This document shows, in pieces, positions 36,909-47,030 of a stretch of 64,000 nt of DNA (position 1 is the first letter of the stretch; the number at the start of each line of letters is the position of its first letter). The notes below the pieces were generated by a model. The model was not told the DNA's origin and ran no database searches. It was given only the letters and a program-made list of their open reading frames with translations. A program made the translations under genes and the position numbers. Source of the stretch: Incurvaria masculella (taxonomy: Eukaryota; Arthropoda; Insecta; Lepidoptera; Incurvariidae); NCBI GenBank assembly GCA_946894095.1, contig OX335653.1, positions 7,879,001 through 7,943,000 of the forward strand, written 5' to 3'.

Positions 36909-36914
36909 GTATTT
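36893..36914 (+). promoter_or_regulatory. abd-A: tandem 5' splice sites, 12 nt apart
   Basis: The upstream donor reads CG|GTGAGT at 36897 and has the stronger match to the U1 consensus. The downstream donor reads ATG|GTATTT at 36909 and is weaker. The codons for Gly-Glu (GGT GAG) themselves create the strong donor. Choosing between them removes or keeps GEFN just before the homeodomain arm. Confidence 0.7.
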
Positions 36915-39125
36915 ATCAATTTTGTATTATTTTCTTTAATTTTAAGGTAAATTAAGTTTATAAATGCAATCGTTCAATTTCTTTGCCATTTACGGATTGG
37001 TTATGGCTTCGTATGCTTAATCTTAACACCGATCAGAGACGGTGGGTAATGGGGCTGCCTCTCTTATGGATCTCGGTTCTCTTTTATCTAGGTAGGTATT
37101 ACAGATTGATGCTCATATTATTATCTTCCGTTACTTAATGGACTTGCAACTTTCTTATTAATGTGTCTTTAAATCTTTTTATCTTCAACATTTGCCGCGT
37201 ACGGTATCGTAGCTTTCACCAATTTGATTGTTTGGCATTCCATTTAAAACAGACTGTTAAATCTACCGACCTTCTGCAACTTTCTCTTTGAGTGTAAAAA
37301 CTCTCCTAAAAAATGCTGTTTTCTAAAAAGATGACAGAACACAATACAAATAAGAAAGGGTTGTCAATACTCACGGCAATTGGGTTGCCTGAATTTGTAA
37401 AGATTGCGAAATTGCGAATTTGGGACACGCTCACGCCTTTTGTTCGATCGTTATTGTTTGCAAACTTTTTGTTGACGGCTTTAAAGGGTTGTATATCTTC
37501 GCTGCGTTGAAAGGTTTTTAAACAAAGTTAAAACAGAGGGCCATTGTTATGTTGGCAAAGGCGCAAATGTCTTTATTACACTTGCAAATGTTAGCGCGCT
37601 CGATATTTGATATGGCTGAATTTTGTAGACAAAACAATAACCATGGCTGACATGAGTCCAACCACAAGTAGGTATTTGTAGGCGTTTCAGGAGAAAAAAA
37701 ATAATTTAAAATTTAATTTTGGTAGAATTAATGAGAAATGCGAATAAATTGAAAGCATTGAAAATTATCTATCAATTAGATTCAAAGTCTAATAAAGAAA
37801 CTGCCCAAAATTGCAGGCTTGATTCATTATATTCATTTTATAATTATATTCTAGAGACCATTACAAATAGATGCACCATTTATTTTCAGATACAATCAAA
37901 TAAAATTGTAAGCAGTATTTGATAAATTATTTTTTACGTGTTATAAAGTTACTTTTATACGTTCACCACAAGACAAAAGAGCAGTGTGACATCCCTTACA
38001 CGCCGGCATAAGCACCCGCACCCACCGCATCCTTCGGATGTTCGCATCCCGCGTATAGATGCCGCTACGTACTAAATACATCAATGCCTAAAATTTATGC
38101 CCTCTCGTAAAATGCAGTTTTTTGCATCAGCTGCTTGGCAGGTCGATGACACCGCTCCCAATAGAGAAGCGCGGACCCTAGAATCATAAACGCTCTGAAT
38201 ATTGACCATAAAGTGACGACCTTGAGAGCAATAAACGTTTAACGGCCCATGCGCACGCCTCCGCGCCCGCCGCCGCCACCGCCGCCATGCGGTGACGGTT
38301 GACAACAAGTGCTTCAAAGTTTGACTACTTTTGTTTGGTATAATAACACAACCTGGAGCTGCGGTGATCGCAGCGATGTATCTGACGTTTGTTTGGTATT
38401 GCAAGGCTCGTAATTACTTGTGTAACTGGTGCGTGGTGGTCGGTCTAGACTCGGGGCGCATATTTGTGACACGCGCATAAATCTCCATAGATCACGATAT
38501 TTCATTTAGATAGCAAAAAGTATCAACGCAACCCAATATGTAAATTTATTTTAAAGATAAAAATTATACATTGCTTTTAACTAACCTATTCTTCTCTAAA
38601 TAATCATTAATTTAAACATAAAATATATTTTTATTCCTTTTTATTACAAAATATATTTTAAGGGTTATTAGCTATTTTAAACTCGTTGTGTATAACTTAT
38701 GGAGGTCAAGTTTTAGTGTGGATTATCTATTTGGAAACATTGTTCCTAGATCAAAAATGTATCCATAATCCGGACAAATCGTACCTACATACAGATTTAC
38801 TCGAGAATTTACTGAATATTGTAATACTTCATATTCTATTCAGCGCACACGTCTTGCGGAAGCGCACGTTTCTGGTTCATTGCCGCGTCTGTTTATTCTC
38901 AGTATAGATATACTTATATCTATACTATAATGTGATTTATACATATAAAATACCACTCGCATACTTTCACGATTTCACGATTCTAAGGTGATGTAATCGT
39001 GTTTTGACATCATTATGTAATGTCTGTTTGTTATTGTGGTACACATTTGACAGGAAATATTAAAGTTTAACATTAAACGCTAATAAAAAACGTAAACCGT
39101 CAATTATTTGATTACAATTATTGGG
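36911..39125. other. intron 2, segment after the microexon
   Basis: More complex stretches at 37010-37140 and 37190-37640 contain possible Hox sites. A GC-rich patch at 37985-38300 contains CCATAAAG and GCAATAAACG, posterior-Hox-like TTTATGG/TTTATTGC sites. A 12-bp inverted repeat (AGTATAGATATA/TATATCTATACT) lies at 38901-38926. No exon was recognised. Confidence 0.45.
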
Positions 39126-39440
39126 TTTAGATGTCATGGGTTCAAATCCCGGACATGTTCATGCCCTGAACTTGACCGGGATTTTGGACCACTTTATTTC
39201 TTCTTGAGTTGGATAAGTGCATTTCTTTACGAATGCGAGGCTTTCCATTTTCCTCATTCCATGTCGAACTGTAGGTTCTCTTCCCCTAATAGTTGGTAGA
39301 GTAGGCATCCCGGTTGCGTCCTGGGTTGGTATCAGCGCATTGGATGAAAAAAGGGCCAAAACTGCAGTGAACAGTTGTCCGTGTTTTCAATCCAGTTCAA
39401 TGTAGCTGTGCTCAGGAATGGAAAGTCGTTTTTTTGCAAA
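39126..39440 (+). mobile_element. SINE family S, near full-length copy
   Basis: A box B-like GGGTTCAAATCCC is near the start, then TTGGATAAGTGCATTTCTTT, ACGAATGCGAGG, GGGTTGGTATCAGCGCATTG, GTTTTCAATCCAGTTCAATG and TAGCTGTGCTCAGGAA. Box A is poorly preserved. Confidence 0.8.
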
Positions 39441-41648
39441 TTACGCATTTTCAAATATTGATATCAGACTTTTAAAACATTTATGAATTGGGCTTGTAAA
39501 GTAACTCCACATTTCATGTTAATTTTTATAATTTTTATTTAAACACTTTTTGTAAACACTGAAAAGAGGCTGGAGAGGTAGTTGTAAGATAGAAATGGAA
39601 TTCTACGAAAAACTAACACGAGCTAATAACTATTTTCTAGAAATCACTTGCAAGCATGCACTTAGCTTTCGTAGCACTACTGCGAAAATGTTGCATTTAA
39701 AGATCCGTTCCTATGCTTTTTCTTTTTATTATTTCTACGTACAGAATTAATATAATACATTTTCTTTTTATTGGTTTAATCGAAATACAGTTTTATGACA
39801 AATTAGTCTTTTTTTGGTGACAATTTATAAACAATATCCATCGCTGAATGTATCAGCATCATTTTGGCACTAAAGCGAGAAAAGGGGAAATAGTAAAAGT
39901 TTTGGCCACAATTGATTTAAGTGCGTACAATAAACAAAATGAGTCACGTCCAACGTATACCTACATTCCTCTATGATCAAACCAAAACACACACTGCATA
40001 CAAGCACGAATGCTGCGCTGGTCGTATACTTCCTGTTGCGGTCTCGTATTTCAAGAGAGCTGTGTGGGACGGGCGGCATTTTTATTAGACAACAATGAGT
40101 ACGGACATTGGTGAATGGTCTACGAAAACACATGTAGACAACCATTTTGGTTTATTATATTTGCGGTTAGGAATATTGATTAAGAGGATAATGAGGTGAT
40201 TGAGCTCCATACAAAGGCTCCTGGCTGATTCCCCAATCAAGTCAAGGAATATTTTTCTGAAATTTTGCACATCAAATAAACCATCCGTACAGAACGTTTT
40301 ATTTTGTTTCCAACTAAACTTATGACCATAATAAATACCCTTAAACATTCACCCTGGATATAATACAAGTTATTAAACAATTAAAACGTATGTACGTAGC
40401 TCTCAGTTGATTTATATAATGTACAAATTTTCAGGCAAATATTTCTTGATTTTAATGAGGAAACAGGCACGAGCCTTTGTATGGAACTCGATCGCCTAAT
40501 TATCCTGTTCAAAATGCATTCAACAAACATATTAAGTAATACCTACGGGTAAATACATTGGACTCGATACAGCAGCGTCGAGTTTTTCAAAATTGTTTCA
40601 CACGAAATGTACTGAAATGTTGTATGTATCTTACGCAAAAACATCCCTAAATCGCCATTGAGCTTCATAATATTTTAAATATTTTACGTTTAAAATTAAA
40701 AAAATACATATTCAATAATGTCGATAGGTAGATTAATGAACAAGTATTCGAATAGCTTAGCCAATTTAAAATAATTTGGAAATGTTATCAGTAGGTACTT
40801 CTGCCGCACCTTGAATAAGATTATGCAACCAACCAATTCTACAACCATAACTGCTTGCAAAAGTAAGATGATATGATGCAAGCTATTGGCCGTTCTGCAC
40901 GCATGATTCAACTGTTTCCACAGATTGGAGCCTTGACATTATACGCATATTATTGAACTATATAATATTAGTACTTATATCTGGTAGATAGAGATAGAGG
41001 AGATTTCGCTATCAAAGATTTTTGTAATCGAACTATCTTATCTGTTTACCTATTTTGCTTACTTGTACACAATTATGTAATGAGGATTATGTTGATAATA
41101 ATGTAAAGGTTTGTATATATGTTTTACTTTCTTGTATAAAAATGTGTTATAGGTGTTCACAAATTTCCGGTGCTATTTTAACATTAATATGTACTTTGTT
41201 TCTACATAAAAAGGATAGCCAGCACTCTAAATAAAATATCATCTTATCGATAATTATATAAATGTACAGATCTATGTGAAATAGCCAGGTCCAACAAAAA
41301 AATCGACACCTAGCACTTGTCCATGTTTTTATATTGAGACTGGCGAGTCGAGCAAACGCTTGACGCTATAAACAAACGTGGCAAGTCCACCTTTAATCTT
41401 TTTAGTGGAATTGTTTTGGTTAGCCGGTTGAGTAGGACCGTTCGTCCAGCCCGCGCGATGAGTGTAAACAGGGGCTCCTCGTTAACGGAGAATAAACAAT
41501 TTGGCTTAACTTTATACATACTTAAGTATAGGATGCTTACTTAAATGTGCTTACAGGCAGTAAAAATCAGGACGAATGTAAAAAGGCATCAAACGGTGGA
41601 ATACAGTTTTAGTAATAGTTGTACTTAAACATAGCATACTTTTTTATG
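39441..41648. other. intron 2, AT-rich non-coding
   Basis: No gene or recognised repeat. The short region 41290-41520 is somewhat more complex. Confidence 0.5.
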
Positions 41649-42191
41649 TTAAGGTGGCCCAACCCGGCGGGACTAACTCATTCGCGGCCACTGTACAAAA
41701 CCGTGCTGTTGCGCTCTGGGACCTTCTCTGTTTCAAATAAAAAGACAGAATCCGTGATGAGGACGATGCAACATGTCCACAAAAAAGATAATGTGCATAG
41801 TGTATGATTTGGTAAGATTCACGAAAATTTTGATTTCAAAACGACTTATAGCTAAAAGTAAACCACGACCGCTGTAGTCAAAAATCTACCAAAAAGCAAA
41901 TAGATTATAAATCTTGATTAAATAAGCTATGTCTGTTGACTAATCTTTTTAAGATTTCCTTACTTTATCATTGCGTAATAAACCACCAAAATTATTGTAT
42001 AAAACGCGCGAAAAATTTGATCTTTCGGACCTTAAAAACCTAACATAAATTTACAATGCCAACGGTCATCAGACATCTAGTTCGATCAAATAAAGCTCTT
42101 TTGAGCAAAATTTGGGATCTCTGATAAGAAATATGGGCGTCATCTTCTTTCCCCGTTTGTATGGGGAGTTGAGCGGGTTGGGCCACCTTAA
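41649..42191 (-). mobile_element. TTAA-flanked MITE, copy A
   Basis: TTAA at both ends encloses terminal inverted repeats GGTGGCCCAACCCG and CGGGTTGGGCCACC. The internal blocks AAAACCGTGCTGTTGCGCTC and ATAATGTGCATAGTGTATGA are shared with the copies at 56851 and 62268, here in the opposite orientation. The TTAA target is typical of piggyBac-type transposition. No transposase frame is present. Confidence 0.9.
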
Positions 42192-42448
42192 GCGCGGCAT
42201 ATGGCGTATGCCAAGACCTATTAAGGTGCCCGATGAGACCCATGTGTTTTCTAACTTTCAGGCGGGCTGCGAAAACCATGCCGGCCGGCCAGGTGCTTCT
42301 TCACACCACGATTGAAGGACCCCAGCTCCTTACTTGGGGGAAATAGCTACCTCGGAAGGGAGTTCATTTAAGTTACAGTGATTTTGTATTCATGTCAAGC
42401 AGCTCATTACTTAATAGTTTTGCTTAACATTAACCGTAATTTCCACCA

Positions 42449-42735
42449 TTTTTAGGGTTCCGTACCCAAAGGGTGAAAACGGAACCCTATTACTAAGCCT
42501 CCGCTCTCCGTCCGTCCGTCTGTCACAGAGCTGTATCTCATGAACCGATAGGTAGGCAGCTGAAATTTTCACAGAGTGTGTATTTATTTTGCCGTTATAA
42601 CAACAAATAGGTTAAATAAAAAATAAAAAAAATAAAGGCGAGTCCCATACAAAGAACGTTATTTTTGTGTTAAATGTTGTACGATGGTACGGAACCCTTC
42701 GTGTGCGAGTCCGACTCGCACTTGGCCGGTTTTTG
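42449..42735 (+). mobile_element. hairpin-ended TCCG family, near-complete copy
   Basis: TTTTTAGGGTTCCGTACCCA with hairpin partner ACGGAACCCTA, then CTAAGCCTCCGCTCTCCGTC, TGTATCTCATGAACCGATAG, TTTGCCGTTATAACAACAAA, and the end hairpin GTGCGAGTCCGACTCGCAC followed by TTGGCCGGTTTTT. Confidence 0.92.
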
Positions 42736-42929
42736 GGATTGCCATTACATAGTAGAAGTAACACTGTACCACAGCTGGAGTGTATCTCTATTTGTATTCA
42801 AACTATATCAATTTAACCTTTTCTCGCCCTGAAATCCTTGTAAACTTTGGCGAGCTTATCAACGTGTTATTTAGCTGCTTTTTAGACCTTCCGTATTGAC
42901 GATTATATTGTGATTCTCGGTCTCGACCT

Positions 42930-43500
42930 AAGGCATGACCTAAACTTAATGCATAACGGCAAGCTGGCCTCAAAAGAGATGGGAGTCCCCAACAGGTTGC
43001 GTCAGTATTTGCGTATAGATTGCGTCCCCCAGACCAAAAATTCTGCCCCAAAATACGCAAATTAGAACTTAAGTATTGTTTGCATCTGTGGGACGGTTCA
43101 GATAAGTTCCTGCTTGGTTTCTTTGATTCGGTACAGTGCCGTGCCATGTATCTCGTCAACGACCCCAAGGTATCCAAGAATCTGGAGATCCTGAGTTTAT
43201 CTCTGTGTTTTATCTTCTGTATGAAGAGTGCCATACCTCTGTCCCCTTTCCACCATCGCTCAAGATGCAGAAGAAAGGATATGTCTCCCATTTACTGTCT
43301 TCACTTGAATCAGTACCAACCGATTCTGTAAATCCTTTGTTTAAAGAGTCGATAAGCTGTGGAATGCACTCCTGGCCGAGAAAAATCCCCCAAAGTATAA
43401 CCTGGGGTCTTATGGTCCTAGGGGACATTTATGGTGTCAAGAATTATCAGCCCGCACCGGTATGGTTTCTCCAGCCCCTGTGATAGTTCGGAATCCCGTG
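42930..43500 (+). pseudogene. dead non-LTR retrotransposon (LINE) fragment, reverse-transcriptase C-terminal region
   Basis: Read across frames this matches the region after the catalytic core of jockey/RTE-like LINE polyproteins. A KLASKEMGV-like segment (about 42960-42990) is followed by HLWDGSDKF (from 43083), DSVQCRAMYLVND, and LWNALLAEKNPPKYNL (near 43360-43410). These correspond to the conserved LASK.LGV, HLW.GS, SIQRRA..L and WN.LP......YNL motifs of the family. Several frameshifts and in-frame stops break it, and no catalytic motif is present. A TCCG-family element ends about 200 bp upstream. Antisense frames over it are shadows. The clade cannot be fixed by eye. Confidence 0.8.
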
Positions 43501-44409
43501 GGCATCATCGGGCACCTTTTGTATCATTTCTTCTCACTATATCGTTTTAAGTCTCACTTGTAACGTTTCTGTGAGAGTGACATACAAAATAAGTTTCGAT
43601 TTACAATTAAGTAGTCGACGCACTTATTCACATCACACTCTAAACACATCAAACAGCGTGATAAAATTTTCTACGCGCCACCATTCAATTATATACGCAA
43701 AATAAATGTTGGTATAAACAAGCTAGTCGATATGCGTGTATAATTAAATCCATTAAGAATTGTGACAAAAGAACATCTTGAATGGTTGGCAAGGTTTGAT
43801 TTTAGTTTATGTTACATAGTATATACATATTCCTGAAAACATAGAGATGTTAAAAATCTAAAAAATCTTAAACTATTATTTTGTATAAGTTCTTCTTATT
43901 TTCTAGATCATTACACCATTTTTTCAAGTGGTGAATACAACTTGTGTCCAAATAAAATTTTACTTTATATTTCACATAGAAGTTCACCTTTAAACATGAG
44001 TGAGCAGTTTAATTGGTTGCTCATTCGCCAGTTCATTCGCAAAGTTCGTCGACTCTTGCAAAGACCTTCCACCCACGGACATTGCATTCAGAGATCACTT
44101 AATCTGTCCTGCACCTACTGCATACCACTGTACTTAACATTAAAAACATGCACGCAGACACGCGTTGATTTCCCACCATTACTTCTAGACCATAGCTTAT
44201 ATTGAGTACAATTCACATATGTGAAGGGAGTCTGTGCCGAAACCTTTTTGCATGAAAAATAAAACGAAAAAACCTCGAAGACAATTAATTCATGTCTAAT
44301 TATAATATACATAATCAATTTGTATACCATATTGATTATGTCATAGTTTATTATAATAATATGATATTTTTTATGTAATCATTATTAATTATTATAGTAT
44401 TAATGTATC
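43501..44409. other. intron 2, non-coding
   Basis: Nothing recognised apart from a 9-bp inverted repeat ATAATCAAT/ATTGATTAT at about 44310-44339, which contains Exd/Hox-like TGATTAT. Confidence 0.45.
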
Positions 44410-44600
44410 GCAGCCCAGGTCTGCGGATCCTCGCCAGAGATAATATGTTCCACGAATGCGAGCCGGTCCATAGTTTTAAATCTCTCATTGGATGAAAAGA
44501 TGGTCGAAGCGGCAATATAATTTACCGTATTTTCCATTCATTTTAATAAACAATAGCTGTGCTTATGAAGGGAATGTTCTTGAATGGGACCTAGTTCCTA
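44410..44600 (+). mobile_element. SINE family S, internally deleted copy
   Basis: CACGAATGCGAGCCGGTCCA joins, after a deletion, to TCTCATTGGATGAAAAGATG, GTCGAAGCGGCAATATAAT and the TAGCTGTGCTTATGAAGGGA tail. Confidence 0.75.
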
Positions 44601-45442
44601 CGGTAACGTTAAATTAATATGACGATTGGTGTAATATTAATCAACTATGTCCAGTTTAACGAATAAAAAAGTATTAATCAACTCGTAAAAAAGTTTGAGA
44701 GCCGAAATTATGTGTATTTTTTGGAGTTTGCATGGCCTGAGTCGTTACATGGATGCTACACTGTGTAGATTTAATTATCGTTTAAAGTAAAGCAACCTTT
44801 GCTACGCGTAGAAGTCGGGTCTCATGCCGTAGCATGAAACATCTCTACAAGCAATAACACAGTGTCTCTACTCGCTCAACGTCGTCAATACAGTGTCCAT
44901 TTTATTGCACCCTTCAAGAAAATCCCTTTTAAATAAGGCGAACAGACCAATTAAGACTGAGCTTTAGTAATTAAATTACAGTTTAATTGCAATTAAATAG
45001 TTATTTTATCTTTATGTACTGGAAATATTCAAAGTTGGTATTTTCGTTAACCGCTCACAACGCGATAGACTTGAGCTAATTGGTGCTAGAGCATTAAGTA
45101 ATTTCTTAGTCGAACACATATATACATTGGGCATGGAAAAAACTTTATAAAAACGTTGAATCTTCTCATTGCGTTTGCGGGAATACACAATGCATAAAGA
45201 CAAAAACAGATCATTGGCATAATAAGGCAAAATTAAATTGATGTTAAGTATATATATAGATAGACATATTAATTAATAGACGGGCTGTCTACGTTTCTCA
45301 AATTATGCTAAAGTAGAGATTGCATTCATCATTTCGTTTATAGATATTTTACTTACCATTCGTGTTCGTATGTTGACTTTTTATTTTTTTTCATTATTAG
45401 TAGATATCGCTTGAATCATAAATAGATTGTTAATGTAACTGG

Positions 45443-45604
45443 GCATGGATGGCCAGTATAACACCTACCATTACTACATTAACCCAATACACCAGATTCC
45501 CGAAGGAATTAGATGATATGTCAGGACCTTCCTTTTATGAGCGCGCACGGCTAACACTGACTTGGCTGGAGAACGATTTTTTTTTCATTTCTGCTTTGAC
45601 CATC
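45443..45604 (-). mobile_element. SINE family S, tail part, cut by a MITE
   Basis: GGGCATGGATGGCCAGTATA, TTCCCGAAGGAATTAGATGA and CAGGACCTTCCTTTTATGAG match the 61147 copy. The similarity stops at CTTTGACCATCT exactly where the MITE at 45605 begins. Confidence 0.78.
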
Positions 45605-45840
45605 TAAGGGCCGATTTTTCAATCCTTAGACAGTACTTATCGAACCGATAGTACAAATTCACGTTTCTCAAAATACGGATAGTCACTGCCGGAGAATCAT
45701 ATATTCTATCACAATTATCTGACTATAATTTTACTAATAAACATATGGACTTACTATATCAGATGGATAAGCAGAAGCGTAAATAAATCCGTCGAATAGC
45801 TATCTGGCCGTTTATAAGACTATTGAAAAATGAGCCCTTA
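45605..45840. mobile_element. small MITE with TAAGGGC terminal inverted repeats
   Basis: TAAGGGCCGATTTTTCAAT at the left end and ATTGAAAAATGAGCCCTTA at the right end form an imperfect 19-bp inverted repeat about 236 bp apart. Terminal TA is compatible with a Tc1/mariner-type TA target. No coding capacity. Confidence 0.85.
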
Positions 45841-45848
45841 GTAGAACA

Positions 45849-46092
45849 GGGGGTCCATTCAGAGCAAGAGTGAGTTCGAGTTCGGGAGTGAGTTAACCTA
45901 AAAATAGCTGGGAAATATATTATTATTTAAAAAACGGAACCGTTATTTATACTTCCAACGTATTTACGGGACAAACCAGATTTTTACCTAACTGTAATGA
46001 TGTTCTAGAAGTGTGGAAACAGGAACTATTTAAAAAAGTGAGTTGATATTTAGTGGCGAATTCGAACTCACTCTTACTCTGAATGGACCCCC
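45849..46092. mobile_element. second MITE with GGGGGTCCATTC terminal inverted repeats
   Basis: GGGGGTCCATTCAGAGCAAG then AGTGAGTTCGAGTTCG at the left is mirrored by CGAATTCGAACTCACTCTTA then CTCTGAATGGACCCCC at the right. The inverted repeat is about 36 bp with two mismatches. It starts 8 bp after the previous MITE. Target duplication is unclear. Confidence 0.88.
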
Positions 46093-46460
46093 AGAGCTTC
46101 ATCAATTTCACCCACAGTTTCATATAGCAGTTTTAATACATATCGTTTTTGCAGTCATCCCTTTTAACTGTATTTTCATTTAACATTCGGCTAAGATTCT
46201 GATAACCCGCATACAAATATATAATAAGTTTCCAACTCTGGTAGTTTCGTTCACAATTAATGGTGGTTTTTCATTATGCGAATCTTTTATTATATGATAA
46301 CTACCTACTCTCATGCACCTTAAAATGACACATTATTTTAAAACTTTCGAACCGTGTCATCCATAGCCGACGGTGTATTTTTTTTACAAATAGTTTCTCC
46401 ATGTTACGTCTAAATTTAAAATACTAGAATATAATTCAAGTGAAATGGAGGAAAATCTCC

Positions 46461-46480
46461 GTTAGGTTAGGTTAGGTTAG
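46461..46480 (+). repeat. four TTAGG units (insect telomere motif)
   Basis: (GTTAG)4 contains the TTAGG telomeric unit of Lepidoptera. The array is very short and may be chance. Confidence 0.6.
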
Positions 46481-46822
46481 CAACTCATCGTGTTGTACAA
46501 TACAATATACGCCCAATATCTAAGATGAAGTTTCTGCAATCACAACTGTGACCGCGCGCCGTTGGCTTTATTTATTGCATAGGATTAACTTTTGTTTACT
46601 GCGGCATTCTATTAACAAAATTAATACACTTATCTTACTCACAACTTCAAATGTCTCATGCAATTTTGTCAGGGATTTTATTTTATGCACCTTCTTGCTG
46701 GCACTCGTGAGCTTATATTTAGAGTGTGGAACTTAACTTCTTAAAAACTTCTTAAAATACCAAAATATTTGAATCCTTACCTATAATTCCTTAAGACTTA
46801 TTGATCTCATCCAGCAGTTTTA

Positions 46823-47030
46823 TCCATGCTAATATTATAAGTGTGATAGTACTTTTTGTTACCAATTTTAATGAAAATTGGTTAGGAGAGTCTGGACCTT
46901 GGTTATCCAGGATAGCTTGAGGATATAGGCTAGCTTTTGTGGCGAAAATTAAACTAAAAATATCCCCGATATCAGTCCAAAACGATATTGACCCGAGCGG
47001 AGCCGACTACCTCAACCAGTAAATAATTAT
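46823..47030 (+). repeat. interspersed 'ctaatattataa' repeat, copy 2
   Basis: CCATGCTAATATTATAAGTG, TTTTAATGAAAATTGGTTAG, GAGTCTGGACCTTGG and a GACCCGAGCGGAGCCG end. The same family as 1506-1640, same orientation. Confidence 0.65.

Noticed and set aside
42803..43291. 162-codon minus-strand frame
   Set aside because: Antisense to the LINE reverse-transcriptase relic; the + strand carries the recognisable motifs.
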